From contig NZ_SODU01000001.1 of the NCBI RefSeq assembly GCF_004366075.1, positions 1,611,251-1,675,250 of the forward strand: 64,000 nucleotides of DNA, given 5' to 3'. The translations under genes and the position numbers were made by a program. The first letter of the stretch is position 1, and each line of letters begins with the position of its first letter. The stretch comes from Kribbella pratensis (GTDB lineage Bacteria > Actinomycetota > Actinomycetes > Propionibacteriales > Kribbellaceae). Of this stretch, positions 9,244-17,257 are shown in pieces. The notes below the pieces were generated by a model. The model was not told the origin of the DNA. It made no database searches and saw only the letters and a list, made by a program, of their open reading frames with translations.

Positions 9244-10494
9244 GTGAGCACGCAAGAACTCGACGTCAAGAAGGCGTTTCGGGCGATCCTGCGGCATCGG
9301 CGGCTCGTCGGCGCCGTGGCGGCCGTCGGACTGCTCGGCGGGATCGGCGCAGGTCTGCTGATCCCCCCGCAGTACTCGGCCTCGTCGCTGGTGCTGCTGC
9401 CGGCACCACCGAAGGTGGAGGGCCAGGCGGCATCGAGCGAGCAGAACATCGACACCCAGGTCTTCATCGCGAGCAGCGAACCTGTCCTCAAGAGCGCCGG
9501 CCAGAACGTCAGTCCGGTCCTCGGCGTCGAAGAGGTCAAGAAGCGCATCAAGGTGCAGTCCGCGACCGCCGACGTGATCCAGATCAAGAGCCGGGGCGTC
9601 AGCCGGCGGCAGGCGACCAGTCTGGCGAACGCGGTCGCCGACGTCTACCTGGTGTTCGTCACGACGGAACAGAAGCTGCCCGGTGATCTGGGCAAGAAGA
9701 CCGGTGCAAGGGTCCTGGAGCGGGCGACGACGGCCAGCGGCGGAGGGCTGGCCCCGCACCTCGCTCTCTACGGACTCCTCGGTCTGGTCGGCGGCGCACT
9801 TCTCGGTGCGGTCGCGGCTCTGGTCATCGCCCGCAGCGACCGGCGGCTCCGGCTGCGGGACGAGATCGCGGACGCGATCGGCCTCCCGGTCCTGGCGTCG
9901 GTCTCGTCGTACCGGGCGAAAGGCGTCTCCGACTGGAGCAACCTGCTCGACCGGTACACGCCGCCGGCCGTCGACGCGTGGAGTCTTCGCAAGACGCTGC
10001 ACCACCTCGGCCTGGACCCGAAGGAGAACACTTCGACCTCGCTGACGGTGATCTCGTTCACCGAGGACGAGGCCGCGCTCCCCTTCGGGCCGCAGCTGGC
10101 CGCGTACGCCAAGTCGATCGGGATCGCCACCTCGCTGGTCGTCGGCAACTACCACGAAGCGCCCGCCGTCGTGCCGGGGACGGTCGTGGGATCCGGCAAC
10201 CGGGTCCAGCTGGACATCCTGGTCGTCGTCGTGGACCGCGACGAACCGCAACTGAACGGCGTGCTCGGCACCTCCACGACTGTGGTCGCGGTGGCCGCGG
10301 GCGCTGTGACCGCCGAGGAACTCGCCCGGCTCGCGGTCGCCGCCGACGACGCCGACCGCACCATCGACGGCATCATCGTGACGGATCCCGATCCGTCCGA
10401 CCGCACCATCGGGCGGGTGCCGCGCTCCATGCGGCGGTCCGGCGCCAGCCTCCCGACCCTGCTCAGCGGCGCGGCCCGGAGGAGAGCCCGATGA
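9244..10494 (+). CDS. Wzz-like polysaccharide co-polymerase with degenerate ATPase-like tail
   Basis: A 416-residue membrane protein. Transmembrane helix 1 lies at about 20-40, a short Wzz-type periplasmic domain follows, and helix 2 is at about 174-198. The C-terminal 200 cytosolic residues have the layout of a CpsD/BY-kinase domain (LTVISFTEDEAALPFG, later VVAVAAGAVTAEELARL and DGIIVTDPDP). The first loop lacks the GxxGxGKS/T P-loop. It should set chain length and link polymerase to export, but cannot be an active kinase by sequence. The GTG start has TGAGGAGG upstream. It overlaps the second Wzz-like gene by ATGA, suggesting a paired complex. Confidence 0.8.
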   Translation: MSTQELDVKKAFRAILRHRRLVGAVAAVGLLGGIGAGLLIPPQYSASSLVLLPAPPKVEGQAASSEQNIDTQVFIASSEPVLKSAGQNVSPVLGVEEVKKRIKVQSATADVIQIKSRGVSRRQATSLANAVADVYLVFVTTEQKLPGDLGKKTGARVLERATTASGGGLAPHLALYGLLGLVGGALLGAVAALVIARSDRRLRLRDEIADAIGLPVLASVSSYRAKGVSDWSNLLDRYTPPAVDAWSLRKTLHHLGLDPKENTSTSLTVISFTEDEAALPFGPQLAAYAKSIGIATSLVVGNYHEAPAVVPGTVVGSGNRVQLDILVVVVDRDEPQLNGVLGTSTTVVAVAAGAVTAEELARLAVAADDADRTIDGIIVTDPDPSDRTIGRVPRSMRRSGASLPTLLSGAARRRAR

Positions 10495-12209
10495 GCGAAC
10501 AATGGAAGGCCGAGCAGCCAGGCCCCGAGACCGTCTGGTCGGACGACGACGAGCTGTACGGCATCGACGAACGCACCGACAGCTATCCACCGGACGGGCT
10601 CGTCACCCTCCGCTTCCTCAAGGACGCCGTCCGCCGGCACGCCCGGCTGTGGATCGCCGTCGCGATCCTCGGCCTGGCCCTCGGTACGGCGGTCCCCTTC
10701 GTCATGCCGCCCGCGAGCCAATCGTCGGCCAAGCTGCTCCTGACCCACCGCGAGGGCGACAACCTCGAGACTGCGATGGCAACCGACGCCAGCCTGGTGA
10801 CCACCCGGGCCGTGGCGCAGGTAGCCATCCAGAAGCTCGGCCTCGCCGACACGCCCGACCAGCTGCTGAAGCGGTACTCCGCGACGGCTCTGACCGGCCG
10901 TGTCCTCGAGATCGACGCCAAGGCACCGACGAGCGCCGAGGCGACTGCTCTCGCCGACACCATCGCCAGCGCCTACCTGGTGTTCCGCAACCAGCAGATC
11001 GCCGAGCAGGCGGCGCCTCTGCAAGCCGATCTCGCGGCGGCTGCCACCGCGGTGAAGCGTGCCGAGGCGGCGGTCCGGGCAGCGGGCGGCGACCCCAGCG
11101 ACGCGTCCGCACCCACCACCACACTGACGGCCAGGCTCGGCCAGGCGCGGGAGAATCAGCGCTACATCGAGCAGCAACTCCTCGACCAGCAGGTGTCTGC
11201 CGCACGGATGACCAGCAGCCGCGTCCTCGACCAAGCCTCGCCGGTCCGGGTGTCGCGGCGGCACACGCAAATCGTCGCGACCGGCTCCGGACTCATGGTG
11301 GGTCTGTTCCTCGGGATCGGGTTCATCGTCGTCCGGGCGATGATCTCGGACCGGCTCTGGCGGCGGCAGGACGTTGCCCAGGCACTCGGCGTACCGATCC
11401 GGTTGAGCATCGGACGCCCGCGGCTCCGCCGCCGGCCGACCATCCGCCGGCTCCGCGCACCGGAGCCCGACCTCGGACCAGTCGTGCGGCACCTGGGCTG
11501 GACCGTCACGGGCGAGGACGGGCTAGCACCGGCCCTCGCCGTCGTGAGCATCGACACGACGAAGGACTGTGCACGCCTGGTCGCCCTGCTCGCGCGGTCC
11601 TTCGCCGAACACGGACAGCGGGTTCTGGTGGCGGATCTGACCGACACCGGTGACCTCGCGGCCAGATTCGGCATCAAGAAGCCGGGCACGTTCGAGGCAC
11701 CGGTAACGGACGCCGACCTACCGGTCAACGTCCATCGCCCGGCGTCGGGCACCGGCGCCCTCGAAGGTCTTCGCCTGCACGAGGAAGCGGACGGGGACAC
11801 CGACGAGGAGAAGGCTCTGCGCGCGGTCTGGGCAGCCGCCGACGTCGTACTGGTCCACGCGACCCTCTCCCCCGCGCTGGGCGCCGACTACCTCAGGGCC
11901 TGGGCCTCCCGGGCGGCGCTCGTGGCGACCGCGGGCCGGTCCAACGCGACGACCCTGCACGCCACCGGCGAGATGATCCGGCTCGCCGGCCTCCACGTCG
12001 AAACCGCCGTACTGCTGCGCGCCGACCGCACCGACGACAGCCTCGGGCAGTGGGAGACGGAGACCGAGCACGCCGAGCAGACCAAGTCGACCGAACACGC
12101 CAAGCAGACCGGGCAGAACGGGCAGAACGGGCAGAACGAGGAGCGCACTCAGGTCGGAGCGGCCGGGCAGGCTGCGGCCGGGTCCGGTTTCGGAGTGGTC
12201 GCCCCATGA
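10491..12209 (+). CDS. Wzz-like protein with periplasmic coiled coil and degenerate BY-kinase domain
   Basis: A 572-residue membrane protein, longer than its neighbour. Transmembrane helices lie at about 53-72 and 261-284 and bracket a periplasmic domain with an Ala-rich coiled coil (about 170-240). The cytosolic part has VVSIDTTKDCARL (351-363) where the Walker A loop should be, so the glycine-rich and lysine positions are lost. The later strand VLVADLTDTG matches a Walker A'-like position. The C-terminus is a low-complexity Gln/Glu/Asn tail with GQNGQNGQN and no tyrosine cluster. It is probably the partner of the upstream Wzz-like protein in chain-length control and secretion. ATGA overlaps join it on both sides. 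Confidence 0.78.
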   Translation: MSEQWKAEQPGPETVWSDDDELYGIDERTDSYPPDGLVTLRFLKDAVRRHARLWIAVAILGLALGTAVPFVMPPASQSSAKLLLTHREGDNLETAMATDASLVTTRAVAQVAIQKLGLADTPDQLLKRYSATALTGRVLEIDAKAPTSAEATALADTIASAYLVFRNQQIAEQAAPLQADLAAAATAVKRAEAAVRAAGGDPSDASAPTTTLTARLGQARENQRYIEQQLLDQQVSAARMTSSRVLDQASPVRVSRRHTQIVATGSGLMVGLFLGIGFIVVRAMISDRLWRRQDVAQALGVPIRLSIGRPRLRRRPTIRRLRAPEPDLGPVVRHLGWTVTGEDGLAPALAVVSIDTTKDCARLVALLARSFAEHGQRVLVADLTDTGDLAARFGIKKPGTFEAPVTDADLPVNVHRPASGTGALEGLRLHEEADGDTDEEKALRAVWAAADVVLVHATLSPALGADYLRAWASRAALVATAGRSNATTLHATGEMIRLAGLHVETAVLLRADRTDDSLGQWETETEHAEQTKSTEHAKQTGQNGQNGQNEERTQVGAAGQAAAGSGFGVVAP

Positions 12210-13426
12210 CCGCTCCGCCGCTCCTCGGCACCGCGCCGGCCGTCCGGTCGGTGCCAGGGCCGCGGACGGTCCGGCGCCGGATCTACACCTGCTGGGGGCT
12301 GCTGGTCCTCAACGTCATCCCGTTCTATCCCGGCGCGGGGCACCTGCTGCCCATCCCGGGGATCATCGGCAAGCTGATCACCCAGGGATCCCTCGGCGTG
12401 GCCCTGATCCTTGCCATGAGCATCAACCGCCGGGGATCGATCCGCCGGAGCACCTTCATCCTGCTGGTGACCGTCATGGCCGGGGTCGCCGTGATGGACA
12501 GCCTGCGGAGCGAGTTCATCTTCGGCAGCCTCTACCGGGTCTGCCGCCTGATCGCGTTCCTGCTGACCCTGTTGCTGCTGACCCCCTGGTGGGGCCGGCG
12601 CGATCTGCTCCTCGTCAAGGCACATCTGACCATCGTCGGGATCGTCCTGGGCTCCGTTCTGGTCGGGTACGTCGTCGCACCGGGCGTCGCGATGGGGACC
12701 GAAGGCCGCCTGGGCGGCGCCATCTGGCCGATCCCCCCGACGCAGGTCGGCCGGTACGCCGCGACCGCGATCGGGCTGACCGCGATCCTCTGGATGTCCG
12801 GCACGATCCAGCGGAGGACGGCCTTGATCACCGCGACGGTCGCCCTGCCGATCCTGTTGCTCAGCCACACCCGCACGGCGCTGGTGTCGATGGCGGCCGG
12901 CCTCCTGATCGCCGGGCTCAGCCTCTTCCGCACCCGGGCCCGCGTCCGCCGGGCGTTCGCCACCGGAACGGTCATCGTCTCGATCGGCGCACTCAGCCTG
13001 TCCTCGGTGCTGACCACCTGGATCGCCCGCGGTCAGGACACCTCGCAACTGTCGAACCTGACCGGGCGCACCGTGGTCTGGGACCAGGTCCTGTCCCAGC
13101 CGCGGGGGTGGTTCGAGCTGTTGTTCGGCATTGGACTGACCAACAAATCGTTCAACGGCCTGGCGATCGACAGCAACTGGATCTCCACCTACTACGAGCT
13201 CGGGCTGGTCGGTGTGGCGATCAACATCGCGATGCTCCTGTTCCTGCTGATCACCGCCTCGTTCCGCCCGCACGGCGTCCACCGGGCGCTCGCGCTGTAC
13301 CTGGTCGGCTACGCCATCGTCTCCAGCTTCACCGAGACCGGTCTCGGCGACGCGTCGCTCGCCCTGCTCGAACTCGCCCTCGCCGCATCTCTGCTCCTGC
13401 CGACCCTCAACAGAGGCCCGCGATGA
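12206..13426 (+). CDS. Wzy-like O-antigen polymerase/ligase membrane protein
   Basis: A 406-residue integral membrane protein with about ten hydrophobic helices and a central extracytoplasmic loop before and after LLSHTRTALVSMAAG. The late segment GIGLTNKSFNG and SNWISTYYELGLVG resemble the second conserved region of the Wzy_C/O-antigen ligase family (RTW..G...N...D..Y...L...G). The expected role is polymerisation of lipid-linked repeat units at the outer face of the membrane, controlled by the two upstream Wzz-like proteins. The ATG overlaps the stop before it and its own stop overlaps the next start (ATGA at both ends). No Wzx flippase is found in the window. Confidence 0.8.
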   Translation: MTAPPLLGTAPAVRSVPGPRTVRRRIYTCWGLLVLNVIPFYPGAGHLLPIPGIIGKLITQGSLGVALILAMSINRRGSIRRSTFILLVTVMAGVAVMDSLRSEFIFGSLYRVCRLIAFLLTLLLLTPWWGRRDLLLVKAHLTIVGIVLGSVLVGYVVAPGVAMGTEGRLGGAIWPIPPTQVGRYAATAIGLTAILWMSGTIQRRTALITATVALPILLLSHTRTALVSMAAGLLIAGLSLFRTRARVRRAFATGTVIVSIGALSLSSVLTTWIARGQDTSQLSNLTGRTVVWDQVLSQPRGWFELLFGIGLTNKSFNGLAIDSNWISTYYELGLVGVAINIAMLLFLLITASFRPHGVHRALALYLVGYAIVSSFTETGLGDASLALLELALAASLLLPTLNRGPR

Positions 13427-14631
13427 GAATCCTCGTTCTGCACAACCGCTATCGCTCGGCGGCTCCCAGCGGGGAGAACCGGGTCGTCGACCAGGAGAGT
13501 CACGCCCTCCGGTCCCTCGGACACGAGGTGGAACACTTCGAACGGCGCAGCGACGACATCGAGAGCTGGTCGCCGCTGCAGAAGGCCGCCCTGCCGGCGA
13601 CCGTGGTCTGGAGCCGCAGCTCGCACCGGGACCTGAGCGCGGTACTGCGACGGTTCGAGCCTGACGTGGTACATGTTCACAACACTTTTCCTTTGCTCAG
13701 TTCCTCCGTGCTGTACGCGTGCCGTGACGCCGGCGTACCGGTGGTCGCGACCCTGCACAACTACCGGCTGGTCTGTGCGACCGGCGACTTCTTCCGGGAC
13801 GGCAAGATCTGCCTGGAGTGCGCCGACGGCAGTTCCACGGCCGCCATCCGGCACCGCTGTTACCGCGGCTCGGTACTGGCGACCGCACCCGTTGTCGTCG
13901 CCGGGCGCGTGCACCGGAACGCGTGGCGCTCGCTGGTCTCGGCGTACGTCCTGCCGACTGCTTCCCAGATCCCGTTGCTGGCCGCAATGGACTTCGATCC
14001 GGAGCGCGTCTTCGTCAAACCGAACCTCGTGCCGTACGACGGACCTGTGTCTGGACCTGCATCACGCGAGCACCAGGTGGCCTACGTCGGCCGCCTCGAC
14101 GAGGCCAAGGGCCTGCCGTTCCTGATGCGCACCTGGGACGAGTACCGCTCGACGGCGGGCGATCAGGGGCTGCGGCTGGTCATCGCCGGCGGCGGAGCGC
14201 TGGAAGCAGAGGTCTCACGCTGGGCGGAGCAGCATTCGTCGGTCGAGGTGACCGGAATGCTGAGCAAACAGGAGTGTTTCGAGCTCATCGCCCGCTCGCG
14301 CGCCGTCCTGCTGCCCTCACAGGTCCAGGAGACGTTCGGGCTGGTGCTCGTGGAGGCGATGGCCGCCGGGGTCCCCTCGATCGCGGCCGCTCACGGCTCG
14401 TTCCCCGAACTGATCACCGACGGCATGGACGGCTCGCTGTTCCGGCCCGGTGACGCCGCCGAACTGCTGACCGCACTCCAGGACGTCGACCGGTCTCCGG
14501 AGCGGTACGAGAAGTACGGGCTGCAGGCAAGGGCGACGTACGAGAACCGGTTCCATCCCACCCAGAACATCGGGCACCTGCTCGAGATCTACCGGTACGC
14601 AGTGGAGCACCCCGCTGTGCGACGCCGATGA
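13423..14631 (+). CDS. Glycosyltransferase family 4
   Basis: A 402-residue GT-B protein. The N-terminal acceptor domain begins MRILVLHNRYRSAAPSGEN, a pattern common in capsule GT4 enzymes, and contains DVVHVHNTFPLLS. The donor domain starts at HQVAYVGRLDEAKGL and carries the EX7E motif (E303 and E311) in QETFGLVLVEAMAAG. A cysteine-bearing insertion (ICLECADG...HRCYRGS, about 128-150) is typical of this subgroup. It should add one sugar of the repeat unit at the cytosolic face. Start and stop both overlap neighbours by ATGA, so translation is coupled to the polymerase and the beta-helix gene. Confidence 0.88.
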   Translation: MRILVLHNRYRSAAPSGENRVVDQESHALRSLGHEVEHFERRSDDIESWSPLQKAALPATVVWSRSSHRDLSAVLRRFEPDVVHVHNTFPLLSSSVLYACRDAGVPVVATLHNYRLVCATGDFFRDGKICLECADGSSTAAIRHRCYRGSVLATAPVVVAGRVHRNAWRSLVSAYVLPTASQIPLLAAMDFDPERVFVKPNLVPYDGPVSGPASREHQVAYVGRLDEAKGLPFLMRTWDEYRSTAGDQGLRLVIAGGGALEAEVSRWAEQHSSVEVTGMLSKQECFELIARSRAVLLPSQVQETFGLVLVEAMAAGVPSIAAAHGSFPELITDGMDGSLFRPGDAAELLTALQDVDRSPERYEKYGLQARATYENRFHPTQNIGHLLEIYRYAVEHPAVRRR

Positions 14632-16247
14632 ACACCCGCCGCCTGCTGGCCGGCTCCGGGGCTCTGTTGCTGGTCGCCGGCCTGGTCACCGCCGGGTTCG
14701 TCGCCAGGAACCGCGCCGCGGTGACCCAGGCCTCGGTCGGCGTCTCCGTCTCCGGAGCACCACCCGCCGCGGCGCCGGGGCCGTCGGCGGCCGCGCCCGC
14801 ACCGGCATCTCCGCCGGCCCGGATCTGCGACAACCCGACCATCCTGGCCGGTCCCGCGCGGCCACCCAGTGGCGCCGTCGTCGTGCAGCGAACGCAGAAC
14901 CTGATTGCGCTGACCGAGGACAGGCCCGCCGGTACGACGTTCTGGCTCGTCCCGGGAGTGCACACCCTGGGCACCGGCCAGTACGACCAGGTGACGCCGA
15001 AGGCCGGCAACACGTACGTCGGCGCGCCGGGAGCGATCATCGACGGGCAGCACCTGAACCTGTACGCGTTCAGCGGGCCGGCGGGCGGCGTCGTCATCCG
15101 GAACCTCACCATCCAGAACTTCGGGCGCCACGGTTCCAACAACGACGAGGGCGTGGTGAACCACGAGACCACGGCGAGCTGGACGCTGCTCGGGAACACG
15201 ATCCGGGACAACGCCGGGAACGCGGTCATGGTCGGCACCCGCAACCTGTTGCGCCACAACTGCCTGGCGCACAACGGGCAGAGCGGCTTCGGCACCTACA
15301 GCGCCATCGCGGGCGTTTCGAACATCACGCTCGACAGCAACGAGATCACCGGCAACAACACCGACGACTGGGAGCACCTCAGGCCGGGGTGCGGGTGCAC
15401 GGCCGGCGGGAAGTTCTGGGAGGTCACCGGAGCGGTCGTGCGGAACAACTGGGTACACGACAACAAGGGCGCCGGCCTGTGGGCCGACACGAACAACGCG
15501 GGATTCCTCTTCGAGGGCAACTACATCGAAGGCAACGACGCCGAGGGCCTGATCTACGAGATCAGCTACAACGCGGTCATCCGGAGCAACACGTTCGTCG
15601 GCAACGGCCACGTCGAGGGTCCGGCCAACGGCAACTTCCCGACCGGCGCCGTCTACATCTCGGAGTCGGGCAGCGACCGGCGGGTCCGAGCCGGCTCCGG
15701 CAAGACCTTCGAGATCAGCGACAACGTCTTCAAGGACAACTGGTCGGGCGTCGTGCTGTGGGAGAACTCCGACCGGTTCTCGGGATCACCGGCGGAGGGC
15801 AGCCAGGCCGACACCCTGGTCAATCCTCAGCTGGTCACCGCCAAGACCTGCACCCAGCGCAACATCAAGAAGCAGCCCTACTTCGACGACTGCCGGTGGA
15901 AGACGCAGAACGTCCACGTGCACAACAATCTCTTCAGCCTCGACCCGAGCCGGCTTCCGGCGACCTGCAGCTCGCAGACCGGCTGCGGCTACAACGGTCT
16001 GTTCGCGAACTTCGGGACCTCCCCCGCGTGGTCGCCGTACAAGGGCACCGCGATCGAGGAGGCCGTCGCACTGCAGCAGAACAACAAGTTCTCCTCGAAC
16101 ATCTACTCCGGTCCGTGGAGCTTCGTCGTTCCAGCGCAAGGTGCCCGGGCGAACTGGGCCACCTGGCAGGGCGCGCCGTACAACCAGGACACGGACAGCC
16201 TGATCAAGCTGCCGGCTCCCGCGAGCGGCTCGACCGGGGAGCGCTGA
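14628..16247 (+). CDS. Exported right-handed beta-helix protein
   Basis: A 539-residue protein with a short basic start, one hydrophobic helix (about 7-27) acting as signal or anchor, and an Ala/Pro linker (about 46-68). From about 90 on, repeated strand-turn units follow (VVIRNLTIQNF, TLDSNEITGNN, FEGNYIEGND, RSNTFVGNG, ISDNVFKDN). This is the Asn-laddered pattern of right-handed parallel beta-helices (pectate-lyase-like or AlgG/NosD type). Such proteins bind, cleave or epimerise polysaccharides outside the cell. Position in the operon suggests the substrate is the locus product. Catalytic residues cannot be named. It overlaps the preceding glycosyltransferase by ATGA, and a small gene starts 4 bases after its stop. 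Confidence 0.82.
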   Translation: MNTRRLLAGSGALLLVAGLVTAGFVARNRAAVTQASVGVSVSGAPPAAAPGPSAAAPAPASPPARICDNPTILAGPARPPSGAVVVQRTQNLIALTEDRPAGTTFWLVPGVHTLGTGQYDQVTPKAGNTYVGAPGAIIDGQHLNLYAFSGPAGGVVIRNLTIQNFGRHGSNNDEGVVNHETTASWTLLGNTIRDNAGNAVMVGTRNLLRHNCLAHNGQSGFGTYSAIAGVSNITLDSNEITGNNTDDWEHLRPGCGCTAGGKFWEVTGAVVRNNWVHDNKGAGLWADTNNAGFLFEGNYIEGNDAEGLIYEISYNAVIRSNTFVGNGHVEGPANGNFPTGAVYISESGSDRRVRAGSGKTFEISDNVFKDNWSGVVLWENSDRFSGSPAEGSQADTLVNPQLVTAKTCTQRNIKKQPYFDDCRWKTQNVHVHNNLFSLDPSRLPATCSSQTGCGYNGLFANFGTSPAWSPYKGTAIEEAVALQQNNKFSSNIYSGPWSFVVPAQGARANWATWQGAPYNQDTDSLIKLPAPASGSTGER

Positions 16248-16251
16248 AGCG

Positions 16252-16605
16252 ATGATCGGGCCTCCTGAACGGGCCGCGTGTGAGCAGATCGCGCTGCTCC
16301 GGTCGGTCGGGTACGCCGCGTTCGGCCGGCACGAACGCGGCCTCGACGTGCTCGACCTGGTCTTCGACAGCCTCATCGACCAGCCCGGAGACGACGTACG
16401 ACGGCTGCGCTTCGCCGGGCACGGGGTGACGCTGGACGTGGAACGCACGACGCTGACCGTGGAACTACGGGTCTTCCCGGCCGGTCCGGTCGTGGTCGAG
16501 GCGCGCGGTAGCGACGGGCCTGGCAACGCGCAACTGGTGAGCTTCCTGCTGCGGTGGCCCGGTAGCGCACAACGGCCGGTCCGGACCGCCTGGATCATGC
16601 TCTGA
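16252..16605 (+). CDS. Small protein of a sigma-factor-associated type
   Basis: A 117-residue protein with no signal peptide or membrane helix. A helical N-terminal part (LDVLDLVFDSLIDQ, about 31-44) is followed by a short beta-rich part (LRFAGHGVTLDVERTTLTVE) and a C-terminus VRTAWIML. From memory this resembles proteins often encoded beside stand-alone ECF-like sigma factors and CHAT proteins in actinomycetes, which share a VxDSxxD helix, a TFE-like strand and a TxW end. Here the sigma gene is convergent, 42 bases away. A role as a sigma partner is inference. It starts 4 bases after the beta-helix gene, so it is probably co-transcribed with the polysaccharide operon. Confidence 0.65.
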   Translation: MIGPPERAACEQIALLRSVGYAAFGRHERGLDVLDLVFDSLIDQPGDDVRRLRFAGHGVTLDVERTTLTVELRVFPAGPVVVEARGSDGPGNAQLVSFLLRWPGSAQRPVRTAWIML

Positions 16606-16639
16606 CCAGAGCACGATCGGTGGCGGCCCGGACCGGGGC

Positions 16640-16662
16640 CTGCTGCCTCAGGAGGCAAGCAG
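16640..16662. terminator. Hairpin between convergent genes
   Basis: TGCCTC (16644-16649) pairs with GAGGCA (16652-16657), extended by CTGC/GCAG (16640-16643 with 16659-16662) around one bulged A. It sits at the stop codon of the sigma gene and downstream of the 117-residue gene, so it could end both transcripts. No T-run follows on either strand, so this is a weak call. Confidence 0.35.
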
Positions 16663-17217
16663 CAGTCTGAGTTTCTCCAGGCAACGGCCGCGGATCGGGC
16701 CGATGCTGCCGATCGGGATCCCGATCGTCGCGGAGATCTCGGCGTACGGCGCCGGCGGGTCGGACATCAGCATGCCGAGCAGCTGCTGCCAGCGGTCGGG
16801 CAGCTTCTCGAGTGCCCGCCGTACGTCGTCCGCCCGTTCGCCGGCGATCAGGTCGGAGTCCAGCTCCGGCTGGTCGCCGGCCACGTCCTCGAACGCCGTT
16901 GCTTCGTAGGTCAGCAGCACGCGCTTGCGGAACGCCAGTACCCGCAGGCATTCCCGGCGCGTGGTGACGACCAGCCAGGCGCCGACCCGTTCGGGATCGA
17001 CGCGATTGATGTGCTCGAGCAACCGCAGCCAGACCACCTGCGAGACGTCAGCGGCGTCGCTGTCGCCCAGCCGGAAGCTGCGGGTGACGGCCCAGACGAG
17101 CCGCGCATAATGATCGACCAGCTGACTCCAGGCACCCTGGTCCCCTGCCGCGGCCCTGACCACCAGGGTCGCTGCCTCGGATCGGGCAACGGCCGATCTT
17201 TCCAGTACTACAGTCAC
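16648..17217 (-). CDS. ECF-like sigma-70 family RNA polymerase sigma factor
   Basis: A 189-residue protein with region 2 (about 22-85, with DAADVSQVVWLRLLEHI as the core-binding and -10 recognition helix) and region 4 (about 125-189, APYAEISATIGIPIGSIGPI as helix-turn-helix). No separate anti-sigma gene is adjacent. The GTG at 17217 is preferred to the upstream ATG at 17244 because a GAGGGGGG ribosome site lies just before it. The gene follows the sugar-phosphate transferase gene by 40 bases on the same strand, so the two are probably one transcript. It likely directs transcription of the polysaccharide locus, but no matching promoter motif could be recognised by eye. Confidence 0.85.
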   Translation of the reverse strand: MTVVLERSAVARSEAATLVVRAAAGDQGAWSQLVDHYARLVWAVTRSFRLGDSDAADVSQVVWLRLLEHINRVDPERVGAWLVVTTRRECLRVLAFRKRVLLTYEATAFEDVAGDQPELDSDLIAGERADDVRRALEKLPDRWQQLLGMLMSDPPAPYAEISATIGIPIGSIGPIRGRCLEKLRLLLAS

Positions 17218-17257
17218 GGATTCCCCCCTCGGGAACACAAACACCGCTCAACACCAC

